Part shown: positions 16,764-25,077 of the stretch, one piece after another
How positions within the stretch are numbered: position 1 is the first letter of the stretch
Layout: each line of letters begins with the position of its first letter
Source of the DNA: an uncultured Clostridia bacterium
Lineage (GTDB): Bacteria > Bacillota > Clostridia > Saccharofermentanales > DTU023
DNA length: 64,000 bases
Assembly (NCBI GenBank): GCA_946220865.1
Contig: CAMJYM010000003.1
Location: 54,288-118,287, forward strand
Direction: 5' to 3'
Made by a program: the position numbers and the translations under genes
Notes under the pieces: model-generated
The model's database searches: none
Told to the model about the DNA's origin: nothing
The model's input: only the letters and a program-made list of their open reading frames with translations

Positions 16764-16800
16764 AAAAACTGCCGGCAGGAGCTTTCAGACCTGCCGGCAG
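16764..16800 (-). terminator. Rho-independent terminator of thrS
   Basis: Perfect 11-bp stem CTGCCGGCAGG/CCTGCCGGCAG (16800-16790 with 16779-16769) followed by TTTTTATCT on the minus strand, beginning 11 nt after the thrS stop codon. Confidence 0.92.
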
Positions 16801-16810
16801 ACGGCTCCAG

Positions 16811-18739
16811 CTATTTTTCTGCTTCCTCAAGCCAGTCACGGCGGGCGTTCTGCGCCAGCGCCATCTGCTTGAAAGCTTCAATGCTCATGGTCTCGTTCTC
16901 TGACCGGTCACGCTTCCGCACTGAGAAGCTGCCATCTTTCACTTCCTGATCACCAAGAATGAGCATGTAAGGGATCTTATCCATCTGTGCCTCGCGAATC
17001 TTATAACCAATCTTTTCGTTGCGCTCATCCACCTCGACACGCAGACCGGCCAGTTTAAGTTCCTGACAGACCTTGCGGGCATAATCGCCATGATTTTCCG
17101 AGGAAATGGGCAGGATGCGGGCCTGAACCGGAGCCAGCCAGAGCGGGAATTTACCGGCGCAGTGCTCTGTCAGTTCGCCGATAAAACGCTCTATGGAACC
17201 GAGAATAGCCCGGTGAATCATGATGGGGCGATGGCGTTCGCCATCCTGACCAATGTACTCCGCTTCAAAGCGCTGCGGCAGCTGGAAGTCGAGCTGAACC
17301 GTGCCGCACTGCCAGGTCCTGCCAATGGAGCCCTGAATATAAAAGTCGATCTTCGGTCCATAGAAGGCGCCGTCACCTTCATTGATCTGATAGGCGATGC
17401 CTGTTTCATCAAGAGCCTGTTTCAGGCCAGCTTCAGCCTGATCCCAGTCGGCAACCTCTCCCATAAAGTCCTCCGGGCGGGTGGAGAGGAAAACCTTATA
17501 CTTGAAGTGGAACATGCTGTAGATTTCGTCAACCATGCTCAAGACACCCTTGATTTCGCTGGTAATCTGCTCGGGCGTCATAAAGATGTGAGCGTCGTCC
17601 TGAGTAAAGGCGCGGACGCGCATCAGTCCATGAAGCGCGCCAGATTTTTCGTGGCGGTGAACATGACCCATTTCGGCGAGTCGCAGGGGCAGATCACGGT
17701 AAGAGCGTGGCTCCGATTTATAGACGAGAAGGCTGCCGGGGCAGTTCATCGGCTTGATCGCATATTCCTGATCATCGATCATGGAGGTATACATATTCTC
17801 TTTGTAGTGAGTCCAGTGGCCTGAGGTCTCCCAGAGATGCTGGTTCAGCATCGTCGGCGTCTGAATTTCTCCATAGCCATATTTCACATGGACTTCGCGC
17901 CAGTACTCCACAATCGCATTCATCAGCGCCATGCCGTTCGGCAGCCAGAAGGGGAAACCGGGACCTTCTTCACTGAACATGAAGAGTTTCAGCTCCTTGC
18001 CGAGTTTTCTGTGGTCGCGCTGCTTCGCTTCTTCCATCATGTGGAGATAAGCTTCGAGTTCCGACTTTTTGGGGAAGCAGGTTCCGTAAATGCGGGTCAG
18101 CATTTTATTTTTTTCGTCCCCGCGCCAGTAGGCGCCCGCGAGCGAGGTCAGTTTGATGGCCTTGACAGCGCGCGTGGACATCAGATGGGGTCCGGCACAG
18201 AGATCCGTAAAATCTCCCTGGGTATAGAAAGAGATGACCGCATCTTCGGGCAGGTCACGAATGAGCTGAACCTTGTAGCTCTCCCCTTTTTCTTCAAAAT
18301 AGCGGATGGCCTCATCGCGTGGACGGGTAAAGCGCTCAATGGGCAGATCTTCCTTGACGATCTTTTGCATTTCCGCTTCAATTTTAGGAAAATCTTCTTC
18401 ACTGAAGGGGGTATCGCGGTCGACATCGTAATAGTAGCCATCCTCGATGGCCGGGCCGATCGCCAACTGGGTCTCAGGATAAAGGCGTTTCACGGCCTGC
18501 GCCAGAATATGTGAGGCGGTATGACGGAAAGCATGGCGGCCGCCCTCGTCGGCAAAAGTCAGGATCGATAGTTTGCAGTCATGATCTACCAGGTCGCGAA
18601 GATCGTGCAGTTCGCCGTCGATTTCGCCGGCACAGGCTTCACGCTGCAGCCCTGCAGACAATTGGCCGGCGATCTCGTAGATCGACAGCGGCTCATTCAA
18701 TTCGTGGACATCCCCATTTTTTAATCTCACTTGGATCAT
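16811..18739 (-). CDS. thrS: Threonine--tRNA ligase
   Basis: Class II aminoacyl-tRNA synthetase of 642 residues. An N-terminal TGS domain (from MIQVRLKNGDVHELNEP) is followed by the editing domain with HTASHILAQAV, the catalytic core with zinc-binding MNCPGS and motif 2/3 segments, and the C-terminal anticodon-binding domain (from LWLAPVQARILPIS). The open frame extends 156 nt further upstream, but that part is the T-box leader and the terminator; the start at 18739 has SD GGGAGAG and matches the family. Expression is controlled by the T-box and its own promoter. Confidence 0.97.
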   Translation of the reverse strand: MIQVRLKNGDVHELNEPLSIYEIAGQLSAGLQREACAGEIDGELHDLRDLVDHDCKLSILTFADEGGRHAFRHTASHILAQAVKRLYPETQLAIGPAIEDGYYYDVDRDTPFSEEDFPKIEAEMQKIVKEDLPIERFTRPRDEAIRYFEEKGESYKVQLIRDLPEDAVISFYTQGDFTDLCAGPHLMSTRAVKAIKLTSLAGAYWRGDEKNKMLTRIYGTCFPKKSELEAYLHMMEEAKQRDHRKLGKELKLFMFSEEGPGFPFWLPNGMALMNAIVEYWREVHVKYGYGEIQTPTMLNQHLWETSGHWTHYKENMYTSMIDDQEYAIKPMNCPGSLLVYKSEPRSYRDLPLRLAEMGHVHRHEKSGALHGLMRVRAFTQDDAHIFMTPEQITSEIKGVLSMVDEIYSMFHFKYKVFLSTRPEDFMGEVADWDQAEAGLKQALDETGIAYQINEGDGAFYGPKIDFYIQGSIGRTWQCGTVQLDFQLPQRFEAEYIGQDGERHRPIMIHRAILGSIERFIGELTEHCAGKFPLWLAPVQARILPISSENHGDYARKVCQELKLAGLRVEVDERNEKIGYKIREAQMDKIPYMLILGDQEVKDGSFSVRKRDRSENETMSIEAFKQMALAQNARRDWLEEAEK

Positions 18740-18772
18740 TTTTTTCTCTCCCTTTCGTGCACATCGGGAATA

Positions 18773-19022
18773 AAAAACACCCCCGACGCAGGTTTTGCTG
18801 TCAAGGGTGCAGAATGCACGGTTCCACCTTGGACTTTCACTCAGAGATTTCAGCTCTTTCTGAAGAGCTTGAAATCGAACCCTTAACGCGGGCAACGGCG
18901 ACGCTCTTCGCGTGCAGCTCGGGAGTGGTCTTCAACGGTTTTTGCTACGACAAAGCTCTCAGCCTGTGGCTCTGTCTCTCTGCTGAAGCAAGCATCCGCC
19001 TACTTTCTCCGTCTTCGCTTTG
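18773..19022 (-). promoter_or_regulatory. T-box riboswitch of thrS (threonine-specific)
   Basis: The leader of about 250 nt carries the T-box antiterminator core AAGGTGGAACCGTG (minus strand, 18831-18818), close to the consensus AGGGTGGNACCGCG. Immediately downstream is a terminator, CACCC...GTC-GGGGGTG followed by TTTTTT (18808-18772), with which it would compete. A threonine ACC codon at 18929-18927, in the context TTGAAGACCACT, is well placed as the specifier. Uncharged tRNA-Thr would favour read-through into thrS. A helix AGCTCTTCAGAAAGAGCT (18869-18852) between specifier domain and antiterminator resembles stem III. Confidence 0.9.
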
Positions 19023-19028
19023 TTCCTC

Positions 19029-19056
19029 ATTATGACGCGGAAAAAGCGTCTGTCAA
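19029..19056 (-). promoter_or_regulatory. Promoter of thrS
   Basis: Consensus -35 TTGACA (19056-19051), 16-nt spacer, -10 CATAAT (19034-19029), just downstream of the yitT-like stop codon. It predicts a start near 19022, at the beginning of the T-box leader. Confidence 0.85.
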
Positions 19057-19066
19057 GGTCTTTTTG

Positions 19067-19972
19067 TCAGGAATCGAGATCAATCGGCACAAAGCCCTCG
19101 CCGCGTACCTCGCTGTAATCGGTCACAATCATCAGCGAGCGCGGATCAACTTTGCGGACAATCTCTCTGACCTTCACCAGCTCCTTTTTGCTGCAAGCCA
19201 GCATAAGGACATTTCTCGGCTTTTTCGTGTAGGCTCCTTCCGCTTTCAGGAAAGTCGCTCCCCGCTCCAGCAGACGGTTTATTTCATCGTAGATTTCCTG
19301 CGGATGATCGCTGATGATGAGACTCATCTTGCCCATGGAGAAGCCGTTCATGAACTTGTCGATAATCAGGGTCGACACAGCAGTATAAATAATACCGTAG
19401 AGCATGGCATCAATGTTTTTGTAGACAAAAACGCCGCAGAGAATGATGGCTCCATCCGTCATCAGGGTAATCTGACCAATGGAAAAATGCGGCTTCACCT
19501 TGCGCACGGACATGATGACCAGATCGGAGCCTCCCGTGCAGGTTCCGGCCTGGTAGATGATCGCCAGACCCAGACCTGACAGGGCCCCTGCATAGAGTGC
19601 CGACAGCATCGTCGTCGTGCCCTGATATGTCCCGAAGAGAGGGGCCACGAAGTCCAGGAAAATGGCATTCATCACCAAGGTCTGGAACGTTCTCAGCATA
19701 TAGCGGCTGCCAAGAAAACGGAAAGAGATAAGAACGATGGGGATATTCAGAATGAGGCTCATAAAACCGATGGGCTGCTTGAACAGGTAGTTCAAAATCA
19801 GTGCCATACCGGTGACGCCGCCTGGGGCAAAATCCGCATTGGAGGCAAAATAATAGACGCCCACCGCATAGATGAGCGAACCAATGGCATCCATAAGCAA
19901 ATACCGGGGTTCGTTTTTCAGAAAATTCCAAAATTCCTCCCGGCTCATTGTCAATTTCGCGTATTTTTTCAT
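19067..19972 (-). CDS. YitT-family membrane protein (DUF161 with C-terminal DUF2179)
   Basis: A 301-residue protein with about five to six membrane spans (from YLLMDAIGSLIYAVGVYY) and a conserved GGSDL segment in TCTGGSDLVIM. The soluble C-terminal domain begins near MSLIISDHPQEIYDEINRLL and is the DUF2179 fold. Function of this large Firmicutes family is not established. Start chosen at 19972 (MKKYAKLTMS) because GGAGG stands 6 nt upstream; the longer frame from 20038 lacks an SD. It follows the SGNH hydrolase gene by 83 nt. Confidence 0.85.
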   Translation of the reverse strand: MKKYAKLTMSREEFWNFLKNEPRYLLMDAIGSLIYAVGVYYFASNADFAPGGVTGMALILNYLFKQPIGFMSLILNIPIVLISFRFLGSRYMLRTFQTLVMNAIFLDFVAPLFGTYQGTTTMLSALYAGALSGLGLAIIYQAGTCTGGSDLVIMSVRKVKPHFSIGQITLMTDGAIILCGVFVYKNIDAMLYGIIYTAVSTLIIDKFMNGFSMGKMSLIISDHPQEIYDEINRLLERGATFLKAEGAYTKKPRNVLMLACSKKELVKVREIVRKVDPRSLMIVTDYSEVRGEGFVPIDLDS

Positions 19973-20055
19973 TGAAGCCTCCTCACCGGCATAATGGCCA
20001 GATTTTTTTATCAAAGCATAGGGCAGAGGGAAAATCAAGAGGGTAACTGACCCAT

Positions 20056-20877
20056 TTAGCGGCCTTCACTGTAAGCCTGAAAGGCCGAGCTGACCAGCGC
20101 AGCAATTTTGGCCGCTCCGCTGCCGTTAGGGTGAATGCCATCGTCATGGTCGGCCATGAAAGCCTGATCATCCTTGTAAGGGATCCCAAAAACATCTATG
20201 AAGCCACAGCCATAATGCTCCGCAATTGTACGACAGGCCTTTGCATAGTCCGCTGTCTTAAGCCCTGCCTGGTTGGGTTCTGCGCCTTTGAGCTGGAAAT
20301 CGAAGTAGTTTTGCGGCGTACTCATGATAAAAATTTTGCACTCTGGAAGAGCCGTCTGAAGACGTTCAAGCAGATAGGCATAGGCTCCAAGGAAGCAGTT
20401 TTTATCCTTTTCTTCTAGAGGCCGGCTGAGTTCTTCAGCGCTGCCGATGGGGTAAGCCGAGAAGAAATCATTCGTTCCGCCCATAATGGTGATGATATCA
20501 GGCTGATCAGCAATCAGTGCCGAGATACGTTCTTCGCTCCAGAAGGGATTGAGCCCAGGACCACAGACACAGCTGCCGGAGATGCCATGGTCGCGATGCT
20601 CAAGAGGGATAGCCTGCAATACCAGAGGCTGCCAGAAACCATGGTCAGTAATTGAGTCACCAAAGCTGTCCCAGCTTTTGCCGCTGAGTTCAACGGGGCC
20701 TCTCAGACGCTGTGGCGCAGGAGAAAAATTTTTCCGGGTGAGTAACATTCCCATCAGTATACTGAATAAAATCAGCGCCAGAGCAAGCAAAACCCACAGG
20801 AGCGGATCCCGCTTCAGCAGCCTCGAAGAAGAAGCTTTCTGTTTTTGAAGTTTTACTTCGTGTTTTGGTTTTTCCAT
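20056..20877 (-). CDS. Membrane-anchored SGNH/GDSL-type hydrolase
   Basis: A 273-residue protein with a basic N-terminus, one transmembrane helix (residues 26-46, LLWVLLALALILFSILMGM) and an extracytoplasmic SGNH hydrolase domain. Block I nucleophile motif SFGDSIT gives Ser75; block III reads MGGTNDF; the catalytic Asp/His pair is in DGIHPNG near the C-terminus. Substrates in this superfamily are esters of sugars or lipids; its position beside glmM and a degenerate amidase suggests a cell-wall ester (inference only). It is 70 nt downstream of the amidase-like gene. Confidence 0.87.
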   Translation of the reverse strand: MEKPKHEVKLQKQKASSSRLLKRDPLLWVLLALALILFSILMGMLLTRKNFSPAPQRLRGPVELSGKSWDSFGDSITDHGFWQPLVLQAIPLEHRDHGISGSCVCGPGLNPFWSEERISALIADQPDIITIMGGTNDFFSAYPIGSAEELSRPLEEKDKNCFLGAYAYLLERLQTALPECKIFIMSTPQNYFDFQLKGAEPNQAGLKTADYAKACRTIAEHYGCGFIDVFGIPYKDDQAFMADHDDGIHPNGSGAAKIAALVSSAFQAYSEGR

Positions 20878-20947
20878 ACTTAGATACCAGAACTGAGGAA
20901 AAGCTGGCGGGCAGGAAAAAAGCCTGTCTCCTTTTTATCCTCGCCAC

Positions 20948-22222
20948 TCATGGCTCACAGTAGAATTGAAAGCAGGCCCCCGCGATGGCGTCGGCGAGGC
21001 TTTCGCGAACTTCGTTCCTGACCAGAGTTTTCATGTCATTTTCGCTGCTGGAAAAGCCCAAATCAACTTGAACGGCCGTAACGTTTGAAAAGCGACCTGC
21101 AGGCAGGGCTTCCTCGCTGACCGCCTGACGATTTCCCTTGTAGCTGATCTCGGGAACGAGACTTCGGGCATTGCGTTCAATGAACTCGGCCAGACGCCGC
21201 CGTGAAGAGCTGCCGTAGGCCAGATAAGCCGGCTGATCGCCCGGGCGCTCCTGGCTGAGTTCAGCTGCCCCGGAACTGGCTGCCAGTGAATCACCAAAAT
21301 AGAGCGCCCGCAAGCCATTTTCTTTGCCTTTGCTCTCACTCAGACGAAGGGAGAGGAAAAGCACATCTGTGTACTGCCGCTCGACGTCCAGGAGCAGGCG
21401 CAGCGCCGGACTTGCTCCATTGGCACTGAATACAGCACTGACCGAAGCCTCCTGCGGGTGATTAACCGCCGACATCAGGGTAGGAATCAGGTTTTCTAAA
21501 TCAGTACAGCGGAATTTTTGTTCCTGTAATTCCTGAACGAAATGCTGACTGATGTCCGAAGCCAGAACCGCTGCCTGAGACAGATCCCCCTTTTGTTCCG
21601 TGCGCGAGCGGGTTGTGATCACCTTGGCTCCAAGCGCCTCCAGCTTGCTCTGCAGCTGCTCAGAAAAAGCAGGAAGGATCTGAGATTTGGGAATATCCGG
21701 TTTTCCGCCCTTCTCCATGCTTTCATCTGTCTCATCGGATTTTCCCTCTTCAGCCTGTGTACTGTAGGGAGATAAAGGGAACCCGGTCACAGGATCGGTC
21801 GCCGCAGCATCTTCCCTCTTTTTCAGAAGCGCCTCTCCGGTTTTTCCCGGGACAGGCTGCGCATCCTCCACTTCACTTTCTCCAACATCGAGAAAAATGC
21901 TGATGCCTTCCAGCGCTTTTTCATTGCGGCTACGACCTTTATAGAGGCTCAGGTCTGCTTTGTGATAATCCGTCACCATGGAAGTATGAGGCCAGGAGAG
22001 AATACCGCGATCATTTTTTTTTGCCGCTGCCGTATCGTTCGCCGCCAGAGGAAGCTCTTCATAGGTCGACAGTTTGGCCATTTTAAGTTCATCTTCATCT
22101 TTTACAGTCGCTGCGAGATAAAGGTCGGGGCGAAAACGGCGCAGTAAAAAGCCTCCTGTGAGCAGCAGAACTGCAAGCAGGAGCAGCAGCTTTAAACTTA
22201 AAAACGCTTTACGTTGATTCAT
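20948..22222 (-). CDS. Degenerate N-acetylmuramoyl-L-alanine amidase-like protein (Amidase_3 fold, zinc ligands lost)
   Basis: A 424-residue protein with an N-terminal transmembrane anchor (residues 8-28). Scattered blocks match the Amidase_3 family in order: ISIFLDVGES (107-116) for the usual IxLDPGHGG, LEALGAKVITTRS (194-206), DVLFLSLRLS (286-295) for the usual DLFVSIHAN, and AVQVDLGFSSSEND (383-396) for VELGFLSNPED. The first zinc His is Glu115, the second His is Arg293, and the catalytic Glu is Asp387, so it should not bind zinc or cleave in the usual way. A long acidic insert lies between the first two blocks. Starts at ATG 22222 within GGGGAGAGGTATG, immediately after glmM. The remote homology is my own reading and needs a profile search. 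Confidence 0.65.
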   Translation of the reverse strand: MNQRKAFLSLKLLLLLAVLLLTGGFLLRRFRPDLYLAATVKDEDELKMAKLSTYEELPLAANDTAAAKKNDRGILSWPHTSMVTDYHKADLSLYKGRSRNEKALEGISIFLDVGESEVEDAQPVPGKTGEALLKKREDAAATDPVTGFPLSPYSTQAEEGKSDETDESMEKGGKPDIPKSQILPAFSEQLQSKLEALGAKVITTRSRTEQKGDLSQAAVLASDISQHFVQELQEQKFRCTDLENLIPTLMSAVNHPQEASVSAVFSANGASPALRLLLDVERQYTDVLFLSLRLSESKGKENGLRALYFGDSLAASSGAAELSQERPGDQPAYLAYGSSSRRRLAEFIERNARSLVPEISYKGNRQAVSEEALPAGRFSNVTAVQVDLGFSSSENDMKTLVRNEVRESLADAIAGACFQFYCEP

Positions 22223-22234
22223 ACCTCTCCCCAA

Positions 22235-23587
22235 TCAGGAAGCAAACTTACTATTGATCAGATTGGCCAGACCTTCGGCGAGATCCTGAATCTCCTCATG
22301 ATCCTCGCCTTCAAGCATCACTCGAACAAAAGGTTCTGTGCCAGAGGGACGGAGCAGGAGTCGACCTTTGTCTCCCAGCTTATCCCGGATGCGCTGTGAA
22401 GCTGCGAGCACGTCGGGATCCTGCATACAGCTGCTCTTCTTATCATCAGGAACCTTGGCATTGATGAGCACCTGAGGCAAGATGCGGATGATCTTGCGGA
22501 GTTCTGAAAGCTTCTCATTGCTGCGTTTGATGCTGTGCAGAAGTTTTAGTGCTGAAAGCTGGCCATCACCCGTTGTAGCATCCTGCAAAAAGATCATATG
22601 TCCGGATTGTTCGCCACCCAGGCTGTAATCATATTTCAACATTTCTTCCAGCACATAACGATCGCCGACTTTGGTCTTGAGCAGTTTGATGCCATTTTCC
22701 TTCGCAAAAATATCCACAGCGAGATTGCTCATCACGGTGACAACCAGGGCATTATCGTGCAGTTCACCGTGTTTTTTCATATCCAGAGCCAGAACCGCCA
22801 TCATCACGTCGCCATCGACGACTTCGCCTTTGTCGTCCACGGCAATGAGACGGTCAGCATCTCCATCAAAGGCCAGTCCGAGATCAAGCTGATTCTTTCT
22901 CACCAGCTCCGCCAGATGCTCAATGTGGGTGGAACCCACTCCACGATTGATGTTCAGACCATCCGGTTCAACCCCTGTAAGCAAAAGGTCAGCGCCAAGT
23001 TCACGGAAAATTCGCGGCGCACTCTCAAAGGCCGCTCCATTGGCACAGTCCAGACCAATTTTCATGCCCGAGAGGTCAAGTCCAAAATGCTCCAGAAGAT
23101 TCTGGGCATAGGACCAGGCCAGCTCGTGCCGTTCGCTGCGGCGGCCGATCTCCTTGCCCACAGGACGCGGGGCCTCGTTCTTGAAGCTCCGGATGCTCGC
23201 TTCAATCTCATCTTCAACATCATCAGGACATTTATAGCCTTCACGGGAAAAGAACTTGATGCCATTATATTCAAAAGGATTATGCGAAGCCGAAATAACC
23301 GCTCCTGCGTCACAGCCCAGCGACCTTGTCAGCCAGGCAACACCCGGCGTCGAAACGACACCCGCAACGATGGCATCTGCTCCTGCAGAGCAGAGACCCG
23401 CAACCAACGCCGACTCAAGCATTTCACCGGAAATACGAGTATCCCGTCCGACCAGAACGGTTTTTTTAAGCGGCTTATCCTCCGCCAGCACATGCGCGGC
23501 AGCAAAACCCAGCTGGAAGGCCAGATCAGGTGTCAGTTCCTGGTTCGCCACCCCTCTGACTCCATCGGTTCCGAATAATCTTGCCAT
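22235..23587 (-). CDS. glmM: Phosphoglucosamine mutase
   Basis: Converts glucosamine-6-phosphate to glucosamine-1-phosphate for UDP-GlcNAc synthesis. 450 residues, normal length. The phosphoserine loop reads ISASHNP with Ser101 as the phospho-acceptor; the Mg loop reads AFDGDADR and the sugar-binding GGEQSGH and the phosphate-binding LLRPSGTEPFVRVM are present. SD GGAGG lies 7 nt before the ATG. It follows cdaA by 57 nt, the same partnership (cdaA-cdaR-glmM) known from Bacillota where CdaA and GlmM interact physically. Confidence 0.97.
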   Translation of the reverse strand: MARLFGTDGVRGVANQELTPDLAFQLGFAAAHVLAEDKPLKKTVLVGRDTRISGEMLESALVAGLCSAGADAIVAGVVSTPGVAWLTRSLGCDAGAVISASHNPFEYNGIKFFSREGYKCPDDVEDEIEASIRSFKNEAPRPVGKEIGRRSERHELAWSYAQNLLEHFGLDLSGMKIGLDCANGAAFESAPRIFRELGADLLLTGVEPDGLNINRGVGSTHIEHLAELVRKNQLDLGLAFDGDADRLIAVDDKGEVVDGDVMMAVLALDMKKHGELHDNALVVTVMSNLAVDIFAKENGIKLLKTKVGDRYVLEEMLKYDYSLGGEQSGHMIFLQDATTGDGQLSALKLLHSIKRSNEKLSELRKIIRILPQVLINAKVPDDKKSSCMQDPDVLAASQRIRDKLGDKGRLLLRPSGTEPFVRVMLEGEDHEEIQDLAEGLANLINSKFAS

Positions 23588-23644
23588 GCTATTCCTCCTG
23601 ATACATGATAAAAACTGATATGTGAAAAAAGTGACCTGTATTTT

Positions 23645-24943
23645 TTAATTTTCCGGCCGCACGCTGATCAGTACCTGGGCCGGCGATACGCTATCCGCTT
23701 TGGTATAGCGCTGACTGCTGGTACGTATTTCTACAGGCAGGCGCTGGATGCCCTCTTTTTCGACCTTGGCAAGGTCAATATAGGCGCTGATATCGAGATT
23801 ATTGAGATGAGAGAGCGTCTGCTCCCGGCCCCGCAACGTCACACGGATGGTCTCTATGCGGTACTGCGCGGTCAGGCTTTTTTTCTCAAGTTCTTCCTGA
23901 TTGAGATAGGTGAGCTGGACTTGATAATTCTGACTGCGCACGGGATTGACGGTAGTCTGGACGAAAAACCAGAATCCCAGAGCCAGCAGGAAACTCATCG
24001 TCATCAGGGCGACGCGCTGCTTGTGTGTCTGAACAATCTGCACGCCGGTCTTCCGCAGCTGGATCATGGGCAGACGCTTCTTATTCCCTTCTTCCTGAGG
24101 AAGCAGCAGGCGGTGCAGTTGCGTGCGCAGGGCGTCATCGTTATCCAGCATATAGAGACGGCCTTCCAGACAGATGGAAATGGTCCCGCGTTCTTCGGAG
24201 ACGACAATCGCTACTGTATCGCCGATTTCACTGGCTCCGATTGCGGCCCGGTGCCGAGTCCCCAGATCCCTGCGCAGATGATAGTTATCAGAAAGGGGGA
24301 TATGCACCCGCGCCGCAGCGATACGTCCGCCGCGGACCAGCACGGCTCCGTCGTGCAAGGGGGAGCCGACATAGAAAATTTGTTTGAGCATGGTGGTGGT
24401 AATCGCCGCGTCAACCACAATGGCATTTTCCTGTTCTTCCAGATCGCCCAGAGGTGTCGAACGCTCAATGACAATCAGCGCACCCGTCCGCTTTTCCGCC
24501 ATTTCCGAGCAGGCACGCACAATGGATTCAATAATCTGGTGCGTGTGGCTCGTCTCATAAGCATCCTCTGCCGAAATCATCTTAAAACCGGAACGTCCTA
24601 CCGTTTCTAAGGCGCGACGAAGTTCCGGCTGAAAAATAACCACAAAAGCGATGGCAAAAATGGAGATGGTGCGTGAAAGGAGAAAGCCCAAAGCCGTCAA
24701 TCCCACGAGATCAGAGATCAGGCCAAGCGCCATAATCAGAAGAATGCCTTTCAGTAATTGCCAGGCACGAGAATCCCGCAGAAGTTTGAGAATAAAATAA
24801 AAAATAAAAGAGAGGACAATAACGTCCACAAAAGCAAAGGCAATATCTTTGGGGCTGCCTAAAAAGAGCAGGGCCTCCAGCAGACTCTGCCAGATGGCGG
24901 AAAAGAATTTGCCGATGCGCGTAAAGATATCCGTTTGCGGCAT
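23645..24943 (-). CDS. cdaA: Diadenylate cyclase CdaA fused to a YbbR (CdaR-like) domain
   Basis: A 432-residue fusion. Residues 1-105 hold three transmembrane helices, then the DAC domain with the catalytic signatures DGA (198-200, in PLHDGAVLV) and RHR (230-232, in GTRHRAAIG) that makes c-di-AMP from two ATP. After a linker (LRKTGVQIVQTHKQR) a fourth helix (about 311-330, ALMTMSFLLALGFWFFVQTT) leads to a single YbbR domain (about 333-430). In most Bacillota CdaA stops at about 275 residues, and the YbbR regulator CdaR, with several repeats, is a separate gene. No frameshift is involved: this is one continuous frame. SD GGAG stands 6 nt before the ATG. Confidence 0.93.
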   Translation of the reverse strand: MPQTDIFTRIGKFFSAIWQSLLEALLFLGSPKDIAFAFVDVIVLSFIFYFILKLLRDSRAWQLLKGILLIMALGLISDLVGLTALGFLLSRTISIFAIAFVVIFQPELRRALETVGRSGFKMISAEDAYETSHTHQIIESIVRACSEMAEKRTGALIVIERSTPLGDLEEQENAIVVDAAITTTMLKQIFYVGSPLHDGAVLVRGGRIAAARVHIPLSDNYHLRRDLGTRHRAAIGASEIGDTVAIVVSEERGTISICLEGRLYMLDNDDALRTQLHRLLLPQEEGNKKRLPMIQLRKTGVQIVQTHKQRVALMTMSFLLALGFWFFVQTTVNPVRSQNYQVQLTYLNQEELEKKSLTAQYRIETIRVTLRGREQTLSHLNNLDISAYIDLAKVEKEGIQRLPVEIRTSSQRYTKADSVSPAQVLISVRPEN

Positions 24944-24991
24944 AGCTGCTCCTTTCCCGTATCATTTCGCCACGTTAAGAGGGTTGAGTCT

Positions 24992-25020
24992 ATTATAACG
25001 CAAAACGCTTTTCCTGGCAG
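24992..25020 (-). promoter_or_regulatory. Promoter of the cdaA-glmM operon
   Basis: -35 CTGCCA (25020-25015), 17-nt spacer, perfect -10 TATAAT (24997-24992); predicted leader about 45 nt. It lies directly behind the terminator of the preceding operon. Confidence 0.75.
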
Positions 25021-25054
25021 AAAAAGAGCGGGTCGCAAAGGACGATACCCGCTC
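25021..25054 (-). terminator. Terminator of the ptb-iorAB-aminotransferase operon
   Basis: Stem GAGCGGGT/ACCCGCTC (25054-25047 with 25033-25026) followed by TTTTTCTG on the minus strand, 24 nt after the aminotransferase stop. Confidence 0.9.
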
Positions 25055-25077
25055 AAAAAATAAGCACTCCGTGAAGC

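Noticed and set aside
18740..18895. 52-residue N-terminal extension of ThrS
   Set aside because: It is encoded by the T-box antiterminator and terminator; the SD is in front of the inner ATG at 18739.
20878..20947. Terminator between the amidase-like and SGNH genes
   Set aside because: A GACAGGC/GCCTG-like pair encloses the T-run instead of preceding it, so it is not a proper intrinsic terminator.
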